Source: Alphaproteobacteria bacterium
GTDB lineage: Bacteria; Pseudomonadota; Alphaproteobacteria; Rickettsiales; SXRF01
Direction of reading: 5' to 3'
DNA length: 64,000 nucleotides
Assembly: GCA_025362975.1 (NCBI GenBank)
Contig: JANYES010000019.1
Location: forward strand, 124,001 to 188,000
Part shown: piece after piece, positions 12,201-18,373 of the stretch
How positions within the stretch are numbered: position 1 is the first letter of the stretch
Layout of the letters: every line of letters begins with the position of its first letter
Program-made: the position numbers and the translations under genes
The notes under the pieces: model-generated
Told to the model about the DNA's origin: nothing
Database searches by the model: none
What the model saw: only the letters and a program-made list of their open reading frames with translations

Positions 12201-13129
12201 AAGTCAAAGCGCAGGCCGCCAAAGACATCGAGGCCCTCGACGAACGTGCTGAAAATGTTGATACCCAGCGCTCTCTGGCCGAAGACAAGCTCACGCGCGG
12301 CTGGCGCGACGACAAGGACGGTAAAGGCGACCCTGAAGACGTCGCAAGCCTTGAATCTCAGAAGGCCGATATCCTCGTGCAGTACGACGCCGGGAACCTC
12401 ACCCGCCAGCGCCTTGAACTCATCAACGACAAGGCCTTTGCTGAAGACTCACTGCTCTACGAAATGCACAGAGTCCGCGAATTCCGACAGCAGACGCTGG
12501 AACGCTACGGCGTGAACCTCGCCGAAGGCGACCAGTTGCTTACCGAAGCCGAAGTCGCTGCCATGAACACCGCCGCCGCCAGCGCCGTCATCCATATGAG
12601 CACCTACATCGACGACCTCAAGAAATACGGCATCGTCGAACGCAAAACCGGCATGACCGACGAGCAATACGACGATGCGGTCTATGAGGAGGCCAAGTAC
12701 AGGTTCGGCAACCGCATAGAAAGTGTCTCCAAAGCGATCAACGATCTGGAGCTTGACGGCCGCGAATACGATTTGACCGCCGACCAGAAACGCGCCATCG
12801 GCAATCTGATCAAATTCTCCGATCGCTACAGCGACGATATGAAACACCCGGAAACCAAGCTGGCGCTGCGAAATTCGGTCGCCAAGGTCTTCGGCACCCA
12901 GGACTTCGTGGCCTCCGCCAACACGCCCGCACCGGCCGTGGGCCTGACCGCGCAGACCACTCAGGTGGGTGCGGCCACCATGGGTAACGAATCACTGGAT
13001 ATCGGCCGCTCGCTGCTGTCGTTGCTCAGTGGCACCACCAAGCCAGGCGAACAGCCCGTTTCCGGCACATTCCGGCCCGACCTGCCGTCAGGTGCCGTCA
13101 AGAAGCCGGAAAAGGGCCAGCTGACCTAG
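3299..13129 (+). CDS. Giant 3276-residue protein with three internal repeats, function unknown
   Basis: Not recognised. Order of parts: a short Thr/Pro tail with a basic KKSRSR patch; a glycine-zipper hydrophobic hairpin at about residues 28-66 (IIGAVLGGGLGIFTGG); a helical region; a Pro/Ala/Glu/Lys linker at about 450-500, resembling TonB-type spacers. Three copies of a ~230-residue module then begin near residues 502, 765 and 1034, separated by further Pro-rich linkers. A second Gly/Ala-rich hydrophobic domain lies at about 1385-1480 (GVVLIGVSIYSDLVVG). After that come ~1800 mostly helical charged residues, with a coiled coil near 2920-3000 (KVKDQIAKFKDEAKEL). There is no cleavable signal peptide. 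The reading frame is open for 9.8 kb with consistent codon use, so it is under selection. An envelope-anchored structural or effector role is possible but is only inference. Confidence 0.9.
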   Translation: MSSTTTPTPSPATPLATPPDDEKKSRSRWMMIIGAVLGGGLGIFTGGIGGAIIGLLTGLMGGFAAQEISNQYGKPAAGSNPTAPTGLPAPGVPGDGKDGPAGPDQSTLLKDAQKVFAEGQVVDPNNPYDPSNPASRLKVNDPTVPTLAITGLAMALQRGLVQPRVNGLLEFTRINPITRWVTGKLGTPRELGLRNGLMPGLWATPEGIKENAIKALEDIKAREANPKLSAAEKLATKAEAKAMKRATGSSAVKGLMNGTRDIDPMRARLGAYYRENPTLLRQFWNETTGLTGAPVEDIKVTAPTEPGGAPGVVVDSGGDVIRITPEGRSEFVDPKSAPKGVRVSYSAAGESATYILDPELELGKFTEKFPELKASVRAALIEEATVAIKAHAEKMPTGLDRHVAQARAVAEATVAIDKVLSRPAGAPQDVSVRSLRTSVSEIIKTNTGITPAPEPVPAAVKPTAPGATPTEPAAKVPEPVKPATAPEPAATKPVEPAKIAGPELKTATKTGFDSASGKEVTRTIYTIDLKEKGKALIAVEKADPAYGENIYRSTTKGPGGEYQHYSVKDGAVKPITPSKAAFNVIDLSGLEEGFAGRVEHQLSPVNEPARSVSPVPAEEGLGANIFRDENGRYFRAEKLPGAADYTVTETTATLEVRQLEALRNAGLKNANTITDVMKTLTDPTQDPAVRAMRGKLSPEQLKVIAQEYDAALTRGEKPASTYLTEKVTQAGNIPGVQPETTPEPAAAAKPGKPVNPLKPTAAGAVAKLLVTEGSMVDADGKTVTNRTFSMMEKGKPVSLELAPAEEGIGNNVYRTKTTGAAEPTYYRSTDGELTPIKKPATSTFSSTDIVGGGVDTRISIEGRSSIEVFKVKGAAVGLGEEVYSSQDGSHIYRVLEGKKADGTPLGGKTVSEITTTPEGVRASEILRMPHGKTVMEHLTETLAAKDIKPLAEKLSPAQVKEIAEMYSKALEVESTGGKTAGNDFLAKKITGVASREPVKAPETVPESVKPAATDPLKPTAATAARPSPVKISPTLVTKSTTSFDTATGKEVSTTSHFVDPKDGTAPIAVEKVPASENLGQNTYRTKAAPGRPQQYFSGESELKPISRPMPSDFTSADTSALGGTKEFTLRPVNEAEIPVVKVPPEAGLGEGMFKNAEGTRFFRVNEGAPKGQQVTEVTKAPELSHLEPIRTLQLANPTEVMAHISETFNATTHADVLALRGKLSPEQIQRLAVEYDKVLEAGKATGTKPPHDFLTTRVRAIAAEPATVVTPAAATGAAIKPNTWGTKGAVNQRGGGWGMHIFATGMGAKSLNEQMSEYRKLDPKDPAYEAKAASLRHDMYISGGMTGMGGSGMAIELASARQMANVQRAVTAGTMDASALSRVTPLTRASGGLGVAGGGLTIIQGYDHLKHAKDEDTEIGKNAATATGWTEIAAGSYFTGAGVATVAGFGSAGWVAAAGPIGVVLIGVSIYSDLVVGALKDCERASTEFSTFGRITMSARAQPAVNEKGYNEFITQLKPDPANPSKEPGMPKLSMYKNLTTASHAINELARSAGPSLSDPSVNKMDFFLDESASPEQIRKSIDWARKELKAVQEKVIADNGFNRDEVLDAKKRADKMIDVQKPDGWWWLPVYSAYAAGKMNDPADIKARRDLGNGLLAIDSSEMALASLVGAEKEVFGEEDVGSGSSKGRAFRVRQQTGIDTFQDVTRDIGSLEKENRQPIRMVSYASNYETIKNYNLQRAQAAKKVADTVKQDDLPTMSTDVKILTPWTQPGGERIEKDGKVTFAHGYESIGNVELKYTPEMMARITAHNEKAVTLRKRFDDLEQKILARIEVFERDAIVRKTEAEHTPQGMTAVPDHVKNGDFYKNKLAKRLADYKGVQNSGPQRAAAVRYILEDTFANAPKMRAIINDTALTKELDHYRIAVAGDAKDPSAKSFKQETVELEKAMLDEQVRINREQFEAMFDRAATKNAKSWEGLLTGKTDGKPDPTRARVLKADDKAGGTMLAGWLNKDEEVRVLAKAHNAMKLLQEQGKKNIHYNELGLEDRELAIIYNIRKARSDSNLYTRTDRGATTVNGTTYGSYDYVFYENMPAVVFSASQLANEDLLSETLATSNRNAIVAQNDFLTHLEKNGVADPKQAKFIKETEASANAFVDWAKEITDAAIERQRLASTPEQREQADREREMVDQMIETRQNLERNYQTFVLAYGRNEFDGRKFNPLQMLYADKVQEGSLEMYDPATMQKRFIDTLSKLNPETARKIVAANAKLNAAGGHLDVQTDTMALPTNDNIPQLAQKSAYKTRTEFRHKSLVITGLASLGDGKSTMPASIILGQAGEYITGNLGIFASKDRDDLTRLVQAKYDVTRAEAEDMVDKVSQMFTKDARTAQDLTWNVIDPAKLENAYEMARNHNTLMTAVINKFADENKPARLTIETTFKAIAGHPLEQQFLQFLEKTKMPKDLNSFYNFTGTPEFIAYEKKYNEEQAAGAKAKLEEFMKTDPVVAGYEKFRIAKGYQGNTMDMYIEYANTPGFEAIIEQRTTELADTYKRLSDNYRKVAGEYFDSPEMKALKVNDPKRYEDAISDYHRFPRTPAPKQEWGNAGIYLERVKEFKKNDAAIGKLPAELKTKLTALAALPSDVKLLQAKAFLGLTAGTESQDPRLVKGIDMAVNHNGKLINGATIQYAPNSTAYKFYDSSNLVPVLGDDRLIASLTGIDTLVMKQGQAVGGSYANGDQLDEFAKLGFTQRRMRILESVSAQLTKEFANGKIPHVKEDVGKRLERVNALITQWKAPGKQLLTAETKVMDGNTTYMNSSTGYAQRNTDVNNPLAATFITVDQMANKLLSNTKDGTARYGFAEVETFDYGTMVTQTSNAKIPSDVMLAALKLADQKIQKQIKETITRRTKGVDAATDAAISGLDVTKIRASLKAKEEKIDADIVKVKDQIAKFKDEAKELVLKKKALEMKLSDPDEKVKAQAAKDIEALDERAENVDTQRSLAEDKLTRGWRDDKDGKGDPEDVASLESQKADILVQYDAGNLTRQRLELINDKAFAEDSLLYEMHRVREFRQQTLERYGVNLAEGDQLLTEAEVAAMNTAAASAVIHMSTYIDDLKKYGIVERKTGMTDEQYDDAVYEEAKYRFGNRIESVSKAINDLELDGREYDLTADQKRAIGNLIKFSDRYSDDMKHPETKLALRNSVAKVFGTQDFVASANTPAPAVGLTAQTTQVGAATMGNESLDIGRSLLSLLSGTTKPGEQPVSGTFRPDLPSGAVKKPEKGQLT
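4802..7093 (+). repeat. Three tandem protein modules of ~265-residue period inside the giant gene
   Basis: Copies at about 4802-5506, 5591-6279 and 6398-7093. Each copy runs in the same order: a line like TGFDSASGKEV / TSFDTATGKEV; a segment with GxNIYRS / GNNVYRT / GQNTYRT; an (A/P)(E/P)EGLGxx(I/M/V)F motif; a ...GTRFFRV / GRYFRAE / GSHIYRV strand. It ends with a helical part containing the conserved (E)KLSP(E/A)Qhxxhhxxhhxxhh and a closing FL(A/T)xxhhxxhh. Copies are diverged at DNA level, so the duplication is old and kept at protein level. Confidence 0.85.
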
Positions 13130-13204
13130 CAATCCTTTTTTAACCTATCCCTGATACCTTGAGCGTCATAACAACGCTTTAAGCGTGTTCCGGGGCCAAA
13201 AAAA

Positions 13205-13927
13205 GTGAATATAAAAGACGTCAATTTTAAAGAAGTCAGCTGGTGGGTGTTGCTTGCCACAGCGGTTTTAGTGGTCCCCTGCATCGCCTACCTCATCACC
13301 ACCCTCGCCCACGTCACCGGCGGCAGCGAAGTGCTGATTTTCGTTATCTCTTGCTGGGCCTGCGTTTTCTTCGGCTTAAGGCTGATGAAAGCCCCGCGCA
13401 TCAACTCCATCATGTTTGAAAACATCATCATCACCGAGCCGACCAAGCTGCGCTTCATCAGCATGATCGCGATGGTCGAAAGCGAAATCACCAAGTGGAA
13501 AAAGCGCTACGACAAATCGGAAGCCATTTTCATGAGCCTCTCAAAACAACCCGCATGGAGCTATATCGACGAAGTCGTCGTCATCCTGACCTGCATCAAG
13601 CACAGCGTCACTAAGGACGCCTCCATCAGCTTCACCGACATCAAAGCCCTCACCGAATGGGTTGAAAGCGCCAAATCCAGCGTCATCGAACAATACCTGC
13701 ACTCCCTCGAAGCCAGCTACGGCTATGCCAAGGCCGAATACGCCCAGCAGGGCAAATCCATCGATGAAACCTATCCGGAACTCAGCAACGGAAACAGCAT
13801 CAACAGCTTCATCAAAGCTCCGCTCTTCGCCACCACCTACGCGCGCGAAATGATGAAAACGCTCGAAAAAGAATACCCCCTAATCGGCCGTTTCTCAGCC
13901 GTCAAACCGATTTCCAAAGCTGCCTGA
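13205..13927 (+). CDS. Unknown 240-residue membrane-anchored protein
   Basis: Starts at GTG. Two transmembrane segments lie at the N-terminus (about residues 13-35 and 43-62: VLLATAVLVVPCIAYLITTL and LIFVISCWACVFFGLRLM). A helical cytoplasmic domain of ~170 residues follows. Family not recognised. It lies 75 bp after the giant gene on the same strand, with only a weak hairpin between, so it may be co-transcribed. No clear Shine-Dalgarno sequence is present; a purine run (AAAAAAA) precedes the GTG. Before the transposon at 13955 inserted, the next gene downstream was the convergent pilin-like gene. Confidence 0.75.
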   Translation: MNIKDVNFKEVSWWVLLATAVLVVPCIAYLITTLAHVTGGSEVLIFVISCWACVFFGLRLMKAPRINSIMFENIIITEPTKLRFISMIAMVESEITKWKKRYDKSEAIFMSLSKQPAWSYIDEVVVILTCIKHSVTKDASISFTDIKALTEWVESAKSSVIEQYLHSLEASYGYAKAEYAQQGKSIDETYPELSNGNSINSFIKAPLFATTYAREMMKTLEKEYPLIGRFSAVKPISKAA

Positions 13928-13946
13928 TTCTTTGCACTAAGCTGAT

Positions 13947-13954
13947 TTTAATTA
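13947..13954. repeat. Target-site duplication, left copy
   Basis: TTTAATTA directly before the left inverted repeat; an identical 8 bp follows the right inverted repeat at 15957-15964. Eight-bp AT-rich duplications are the known habit of IS1595-family elements. Confidence 0.85.
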
Positions 13955-14019
13955 GGTGATTATCCCCTTGACGTATGTAATAAATTATCATATACTATTC
14001 TCATATTTAGGGAGTGGTT

Positions 14020-14880
14020 ATGGCTAAAATGTTTTCGGTACAAGATTTCTTCAAGCGGTTTCGTGATGATGACAAGTGCCTCGATCACCTAATGCAGGTT
14101 CGTTTTGGTACGGAGCTTGATTGCCCGAAATGCAGCAAGCACGGCAAGTTCACCCGCATCAAGAAAATTCCCGCCTATCAATGCGCATGGTGTGGCCATC
14201 ACATTCACCCGATGGTTGGCACTCCCTTCGAGAACTCCCGCACCCCCCTGCAAAAGTGGTTCTACGCCATGTACCTGTTCACCGCCTCGCGCCACGGCGT
14301 TCCCGCCAAAGAACTGCAACGCCAGTTGAGCGTAACTTACAAGTGCGCTTGGCGCATGGGTCACGAAATACGCAAGTATCTCGGACAAGTTGATGGTGAC
14401 GAAAACCTTTCCGGTCACGTTGAAATTGACGAAACCTATATCGGTGGCCGCACCACTGGCGGCAAGCGTGGCCGTGGCGCTCCTAACAAGACGGTTGTTT
14501 TTGGGATGCTGGAGCGTAACGGCGATGTCATGACAAGGGTTGTCCCGAACGTCCGCCGCAACACTCTGCTTCCTATTGTGACGGAGAAGGTTACTCAGGG
14601 CAGCACTATAAGCACCGATGAATTGCCGACATACAGCAGCCTTGCCAAGTTGGGCTACGATCACGGTACGGTCAATCACGGACATGGCGAGTACGTCCGC
14701 GCTTCCCGCCACGTCAACAGCATGGAAGGCTTCTGGGCTAGGTTGAAGCTGTCTATTCGTGGCACGCACGTTCATGTCCCCGCCAAGCACATGAGCAAGT
14801 ATCTGGCTGAATTCGAGTACAGGTACAACATGCGGAATAACCCAGAGTTCATGTTTTCCCGCCTTCTGTTGAGCTTTTAG
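14020..14880 (+). CDS. IS1595-family transposase
   Basis: 286 residues from ATG 14020, chosen because GGAG at 14011-14014 is well placed; an in-frame GTG at 14014 is less likely. The N-terminus has a zinc-ribbon with two Cys-x2-Cys pairs (CPKC and CAWC, about residues 33-60). A DDE-type nuclease core (ISXO2-like) follows: HVEIDETYIGG gives the first Asp, STDELPTYSSL the second, and HVNSMEGFWARLK the terminal catalytic position. The order matches IS1595 transposases (length ~280-300), and no lesion is seen. The 3' end overlaps the convergent companion ORF by 32 bp. Confidence 0.93.
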   Translation: MAKMFSVQDFFKRFRDDDKCLDHLMQVRFGTELDCPKCSKHGKFTRIKKIPAYQCAWCGHHIHPMVGTPFENSRTPLQKWFYAMYLFTASRHGVPAKELQRQLSVTYKCAWRMGHEIRKYLGQVDGDENLSGHVEIDETYIGGRTTGGKRGRGAPNKTVVFGMLERNGDVMTRVVPNVRRNTLLPIVTEKVTQGSTISTDELPTYSSLAKLGYDHGTVNHGHGEYVRASRHVNSMEGFWARLKLSIRGTHVHVPAKHMSKYLAEFEYRYNMRNNPEFMFSRLLLSF

Positions 14881-15016
14881 GCTTACCCTTCGCCATCGCA
14901 TCTAGCAGTTCGTCAAACGCGGCCTCATCCGCCGTTGATGGGTGCTCTTTGCAGAAGCGATCTAGCTGCTTTAGTTTTCGAGCTTCTTCTAGACTGAGAT
15001 ATTTCCCTCGTGACAC
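14849..15016 (-). CDS. Small IS1595-associated protein (55 aa)
   Basis: A GTG start (15014-15016) with GGAG about 11 bp upstream gives a 55-residue polar protein beginning MSRGKYLSLEEARK and containing DRFCKEHPS and FDELLDAMAKGKPK. As I recall, proteins of this type occur repeatedly beside IS1595-type transposases; this is memory, not a search. Its 3' end overlaps the transposase gene tail to tail. It lies 12 bp after the membrane-protein gene on the same strand, so the two are probably co-transcribed. Function unknown; possibly a transposition regulator or antitoxin-like partner. Confidence 0.75.
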   Translation of the reverse strand: MSRGKYLSLEEARKLKQLDRFCKEHPSTADEAAFDELLDAMAKGKPKSSTEGGKT

Positions 15017-15027
15017 TAAATAACTCC

Positions 15028-15894
15028 TTATCCGATTTCCTCAAAACGCAACTGCCCTTGGCCTATCCAAGCAAGGCATTTTACTTCATGGGGCTGGCTT
15101 TCGGTAGATGTAGCACGTAAAATGAGCATCTGGGAAGTCAAGGGAAGGCGAATTATCCCGCCATCATACACTGGCGCTAGAGGCGCACAAATCCTGATGT
15201 CAGTGTCTGAGTCATGTCCTGCGATTCCCTCCCCATACGACACTACATCGATATACCGCTTTTCACCCGATTGTAGGGTAAAGGTATCCTCCAGCAGGGC
15301 GCTTAACTGCTTGTCATAGAGGAAATATGTCACGTGCAATTTGCAATTCGATACAAAACCATCGCCGGTATTTTCGACAGCTACCCTGTGTGTGCGTGTG
15401 ATTCGATATGGAGTAGCCTCGGTGTTTTGAAACTCGCCATCTGTCCCGGTCTTTATTTGTAAAGCGTGAACAATTGTGTTGGCAGGCGCAAGACTTGATG
15501 ACAGCAATCCTAAAGCTTTTCTTTGCTTATGTTCAATAGCCTCTGTCATTGCCTTAAGTATAGGGTCGTTTTGACGCTCCCGAGATTCATGTTGACGCCG
15601 CGATTCGTCTGCAAGCGCGTGAATCGCTTTCGCAGTTGCAAGAAGTTCCGCATTTTCCATGCGATGGCGTATCAGGCGCAAAATTTCTGGCAATAACACG
15701 GTTGATAAGACTATCGCCGTAAAAAGCGAGAACAGCATCGGGTAATCCGCGTGGTTAAATATGAATGTGTCCACGGTGTTCATGCCGTTTTTTGCTGCAG
15801 GCCAATTGTCTGGCAGTATAGACTTGCCGCAAAATGATAGGAACAGGCCAAGGCCGCTGAAAAAATAATAAATGTATTGAATGGCTTTCCACAT
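15028..15894 (-). CDS. Passenger membrane protein of the transposon, unknown (288 aa)
   Basis: Two predicted transmembrane segments: about residues 5-22 (QYIYYFFSGLGLFLSFCG) and 52-72 (MLFSLFTAIVLSTVLL). A charged helix follows at about 75-130 (RRQHESRERQND), then a β-rich C-terminal domain of ~150 residues (HALQIKTGTDGEFQNT ... LRFEEIG). The family is not recognised. It lies wholly within the inverted repeats, upstream of the 55-aa ORF on the same strand, so it is cargo rather than chromosomal. The helix-plus-β-domain layout resembles membrane-tethered sensors, but that is a loose analogy. Confidence 0.75.
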   Translation of the reverse strand: MWKAIQYIYYFFSGLGLFLSFCGKSILPDNWPAAKNGMNTVDTFIFNHADYPMLFSLFTAIVLSTVLLPEILRLIRHRMENAELLATAKAIHALADESRRQHESRERQNDPILKAMTEAIEHKQRKALGLLSSSLAPANTIVHALQIKTGTDGEFQNTEATPYRITRTHRVAVENTGDGFVSNCKLHVTYFLYDKQLSALLEDTFTLQSGEKRYIDVVSYGEGIAGHDSDTDIRICAPLAPVYDGGIIRLPLTSQMLILRATSTESQPHEVKCLAWIGQGQLRFEEIG

Positions 15895-15956
15895 ATTGCT
15901 GAAGATGCCCCAGATTGCCTGCGTCTGTCAATACATACGTCTAGGGGATAAACGCC

Positions 15957-15964
15957 TTTAATTA
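15957..15964. repeat. Target-site duplication, right copy
   Basis: TTTAATTA following the right inverted repeat. On the minus strand it supplies the stop codon region of the pilin-like gene (stop at 15958-15960), so the insertion left that gene's product unchanged. Confidence 0.85.
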
Positions 15965-16812
15965 AACCTGAACCGTAGCGAACAGCTAGTGTCGCTGCCG
16001 CCTGTCGCCGGGATGCGGTTATACGTCGCCGCTATATCCGTGGCGTTGGCGCCATTTGACAGGCACTTACTGGCCGTCGAGCTCGACGCCCAGCTCGCCG
16101 GCATATTCACCGGGCTCGTCTGGCGCGCCAGCACGCTGCCGCCGTTGGGCGTGCCGTCATCTATCTTCACGTCGATATTATAGGCCTGCACAGGCGTAAT
16201 GCCGATCTGGCCGCTGGTGTAGACGCCAGCGTTGCTGATCTGCGTCACTGGATAAAGCTGGAAGTAATTGAAGCCGCTGTCGGCATACACGATGAAATAT
16301 TGCTGCGGCCTGATTTTAGAAGGCGGCAGCGAGGTCGAAATCGAATTACTGGTCGTCGTTAAAAGTCCGGTCAGGGCGGTAATCGCGCCGTTGCCGTTGG
16401 TGCCGAGCGCGCCGTCGACCAGGTTCGCGTCCGACAGATGCCGCCAGAACACCAGCGTTTCGCCCGACGGCGCCGTCGAGGCCGATGCCCCCCCTTCAAT
16501 CAGCCCGTTGCCGTCCCCCTCGCCGGAGCTACCGGCGGTGAGCGTAAACAAACCGAACGCGGAAGCGTAGGCCTGCAGGATATCGCCGGGAATAGCGTTA
16601 AATTTGGTTCGGAAAGTGTTGACGGCGGAATTGTATTTTTCCACCTGCTGCATGGTGCCGCGCAATTCGGCCGCTTTAATCATATCCGTACCGACGAAAA
16701 TACCGCCCACGATGAGCCCGATCACGACAAGCACGATCGATAACTCTATAAGCGTAAAACCTGCGGTGGCTAAACCTGCGGTGATTTTGTTAGCGTGGGC
16801 TTTTTTTGTCAT
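15958..16812 (-). CDS. Type IV pilin-like / pseudopilin protein (copy A)
   Basis: About 284 residues from ATG 16812, chosen over the GTG two codons upstream because AAGGG is then spaced 5 bp. A short basic leader ends in Ala-Gly before FTLIELSIVLVVIGLIVGG, the prepilin peptidase site with the conserved Glu at +5 and the hydrophobic spine helix. The exported C-terminal domain has FWRHLSDANLVDG and a C-terminal Cys pair that would form the usual disulfide loop (about CLSNG...SCSLRFRFN). A clear paralogue lies at 50422-51267. No assembly ATPase, platform or peptidase gene is in the window. The transposon inserted right at its stop codon. Confidence 0.88.
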   Translation of the reverse strand: MTKKAHANKITAGLATAGFTLIELSIVLVVIGLIVGGIFVGTDMIKAAELRGTMQQVEKYNSAVNTFRTKFNAIPGDILQAYASAFGLFTLTAGSSGEGDGNGLIEGGASASTAPSGETLVFWRHLSDANLVDGALGTNGNGAITALTGLLTTTSNSISTSLPPSKIRPQQYFIVYADSGFNYFQLYPVTQISNAGVYTSGQIGITPVQAYNIDVKIDDGTPNGGSVLARQTSPVNMPASWASSSTASKCLSNGANATDIAATYNRIPATGGSDTSCSLRFRFN

Positions 16813-17095
16813 GGCCACCCTTAAGTTTAGTATACTCCTTTTAGCATGTTATTGATATATATTTGAGATTAATGCTGGCAATCGTTAATTTTCTTATTTT
16901 GCGACAACCAGTTAGACAGACATCCATGTGGTTGAACCTATCCATCAAACCTTAAAAAACCCTGAGCAATGCTCGATTTACTACGCTTTTTTGAGTGGTT
17001 GTGCCGTAAATAACACGACAATCTTTTTAATCGGGTAACTTTTATTTGATAATTTAAGCCCCATATACAAGGGATGACTCACACCAAAAACCGAT

Positions 17096-18331
17096 ATGAG
17101 TAACGTTTACGATGTGCTGTTCAAACAGCCAAAGGTGCACAAGAAACTGGGTAAGGAAGCCGAAGCGCTTGCCCAAACCATCATCGCGTCCGGGCGCATG
17201 CGCCTCGACGCCGACGACGAAACGAATTTCACCCGTTTTCAGATGCCGCAGGAACGCATCAACCTCACCTTCACCTTCCGCGAAATGGCCGAGCCTGAAC
17301 TCATCAAGGAATCGCACGCCCGCATGAAAGCCGTGCTGCTGGAACGCCACAGCGAAAAAGCGGCGCAATCGATGACCGATGATTACATGAAGATGGTCAA
17401 CGCCAATTTAAAAAAACGTCGCCCCGTGCTACCAAAAATCGAAGTGATGATGGCGCGCGCTTTCGTCAGCTGCAACGCGCTGCCCGTCATCCGCCTCATC
17501 CATCTCGAAAAGGCCGAGATTTACCTTTCCTACGGCCACACGGTAAGCGACGTGATGGACATCGCCACATGGCAGCAGGTCGGCGAAAGCAACGGATTGC
17601 AAGCCGTCGGCGCCGGTGAAAACGCCGTCTACGTGTCCTGCGGCGGCCACCCGTTTTTAGAAGGCGAAGAGCGCAACCACAGCGGCGATGGGTTCCCGGC
17701 ACTCGCCCGCTGCATGATCATCGCTGGTCAGGAAACCGGCCATAACGGCGACATGATCCGCAACGAATATGGTCAGTGGATCGGCCGCTATTCCGCCTCA
17801 AACTGGGACCGCGCCCCGAGCGACATCGCTGGCAAAGGACGCCGTCGCGACGCCAAACGCTGCGACCATATCTACAAGGAAGCCCGCCGTTTCGGGCTAC
17901 ACCGCATCGCCGAATGGGAGCGGCATTTGAAATTCTACCACGACAATAAGCTCAACAACATGCGCTCGCGCTGGGCATGGACCAAAAGCCGCCTCGCGTG
18001 GCAGATCCTAAAAATCATCATGCGAATTCGCGGTTTCAAAGGCATCACCAAAATCCAGAAAGATCGCTACCCCGCCACCCTCATGGTCAAATTCTTCCGC
18101 GACCAGATTTTCAACCTCTACCCCCAGCACGAAGCCTACACCCGCTCGGATCCCTTAGCCCAGGAAGCCATTGTCGTCATCGAAGCTGTCGCCCGCGTGC
18201 CCCAGCAAGTCGTCAAATGGGGGCATGAAGCGGTGCGCACCACCGAACCGGCGCTCTACAGGCTTTACTACGGCACTATTGTGCCCGCGTGTGAGAAAGC
18301 GAACCGGCGGTATCAGCAAAGCCCTAAATAA
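17096..18331 (+). CDS. Unknown conserved-looking 411-residue cytoplasmic protein
   Basis: Not recognised with confidence. It has no signal peptide or clear membrane helix. A central segment is rich in potential metal ligands: YVSCGGHPFLEGEERNHSG around residues 183-200 and MIIAGQETGHNGDMI around 208-222. The C-terminal half is basic and aromatic (MRSRWAWTKSRLAWQILKI). The frame is uninterrupted and codon use matches neighbours. It is monocistronic: 240 bp of AT-rich DNA precede it and the palindromic repeat at 18374 follows. A metal-dependent hydrolase role would be a guess. Confidence 0.75.
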   Translation: MSNVYDVLFKQPKVHKKLGKEAEALAQTIIASGRMRLDADDETNFTRFQMPQERINLTFTFREMAEPELIKESHARMKAVLLERHSEKAAQSMTDDYMKMVNANLKKRRPVLPKIEVMMARAFVSCNALPVIRLIHLEKAEIYLSYGHTVSDVMDIATWQQVGESNGLQAVGAGENAVYVSCGGHPFLEGEERNHSGDGFPALARCMIIAGQETGHNGDMIRNEYGQWIGRYSASNWDRAPSDIAGKGRRRDAKRCDHIYKEARRFGLHRIAEWERHLKFYHDNKLNNMRSRWAWTKSRLAWQILKIIMRIRGFKGITKIQKDRYPATLMVKFFRDQIFNLYPQHEAYTRSDPLAQEAIVVIEAVARVPQQVVKWGHEAVRTTEPALYRLYYGTIVPACEKANRRYQQSPK

Positions 18332-18373
18332 AAGGGCACCGGGTTCCTGGAAGCTTTGATTGATTCACTTAAG

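Larger units (their letters stand above)
13955..15956. mobile_element. Complete IS1595-family transposon, 2002 bp, with passenger gene
   Basis: Bounded by imperfect terminal inverted repeats matching at 24 of 29 positions: 13955-13983 starts GGTGATTATCCCC, and the inverse of 15928-15956 starts GGCGTTTATCCCC. Flanked by a perfect 8-bp duplication TTTAATTA. Inside are a plus-strand transposase and two minus-strand genes, a 55-residue companion ORF and a 288-residue membrane protein. All seem intact, so the element may still be mobile or inserted recently. The ends were found by comparing both flanks by eye; naming the exact IS needs a database. Confidence 0.85.
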
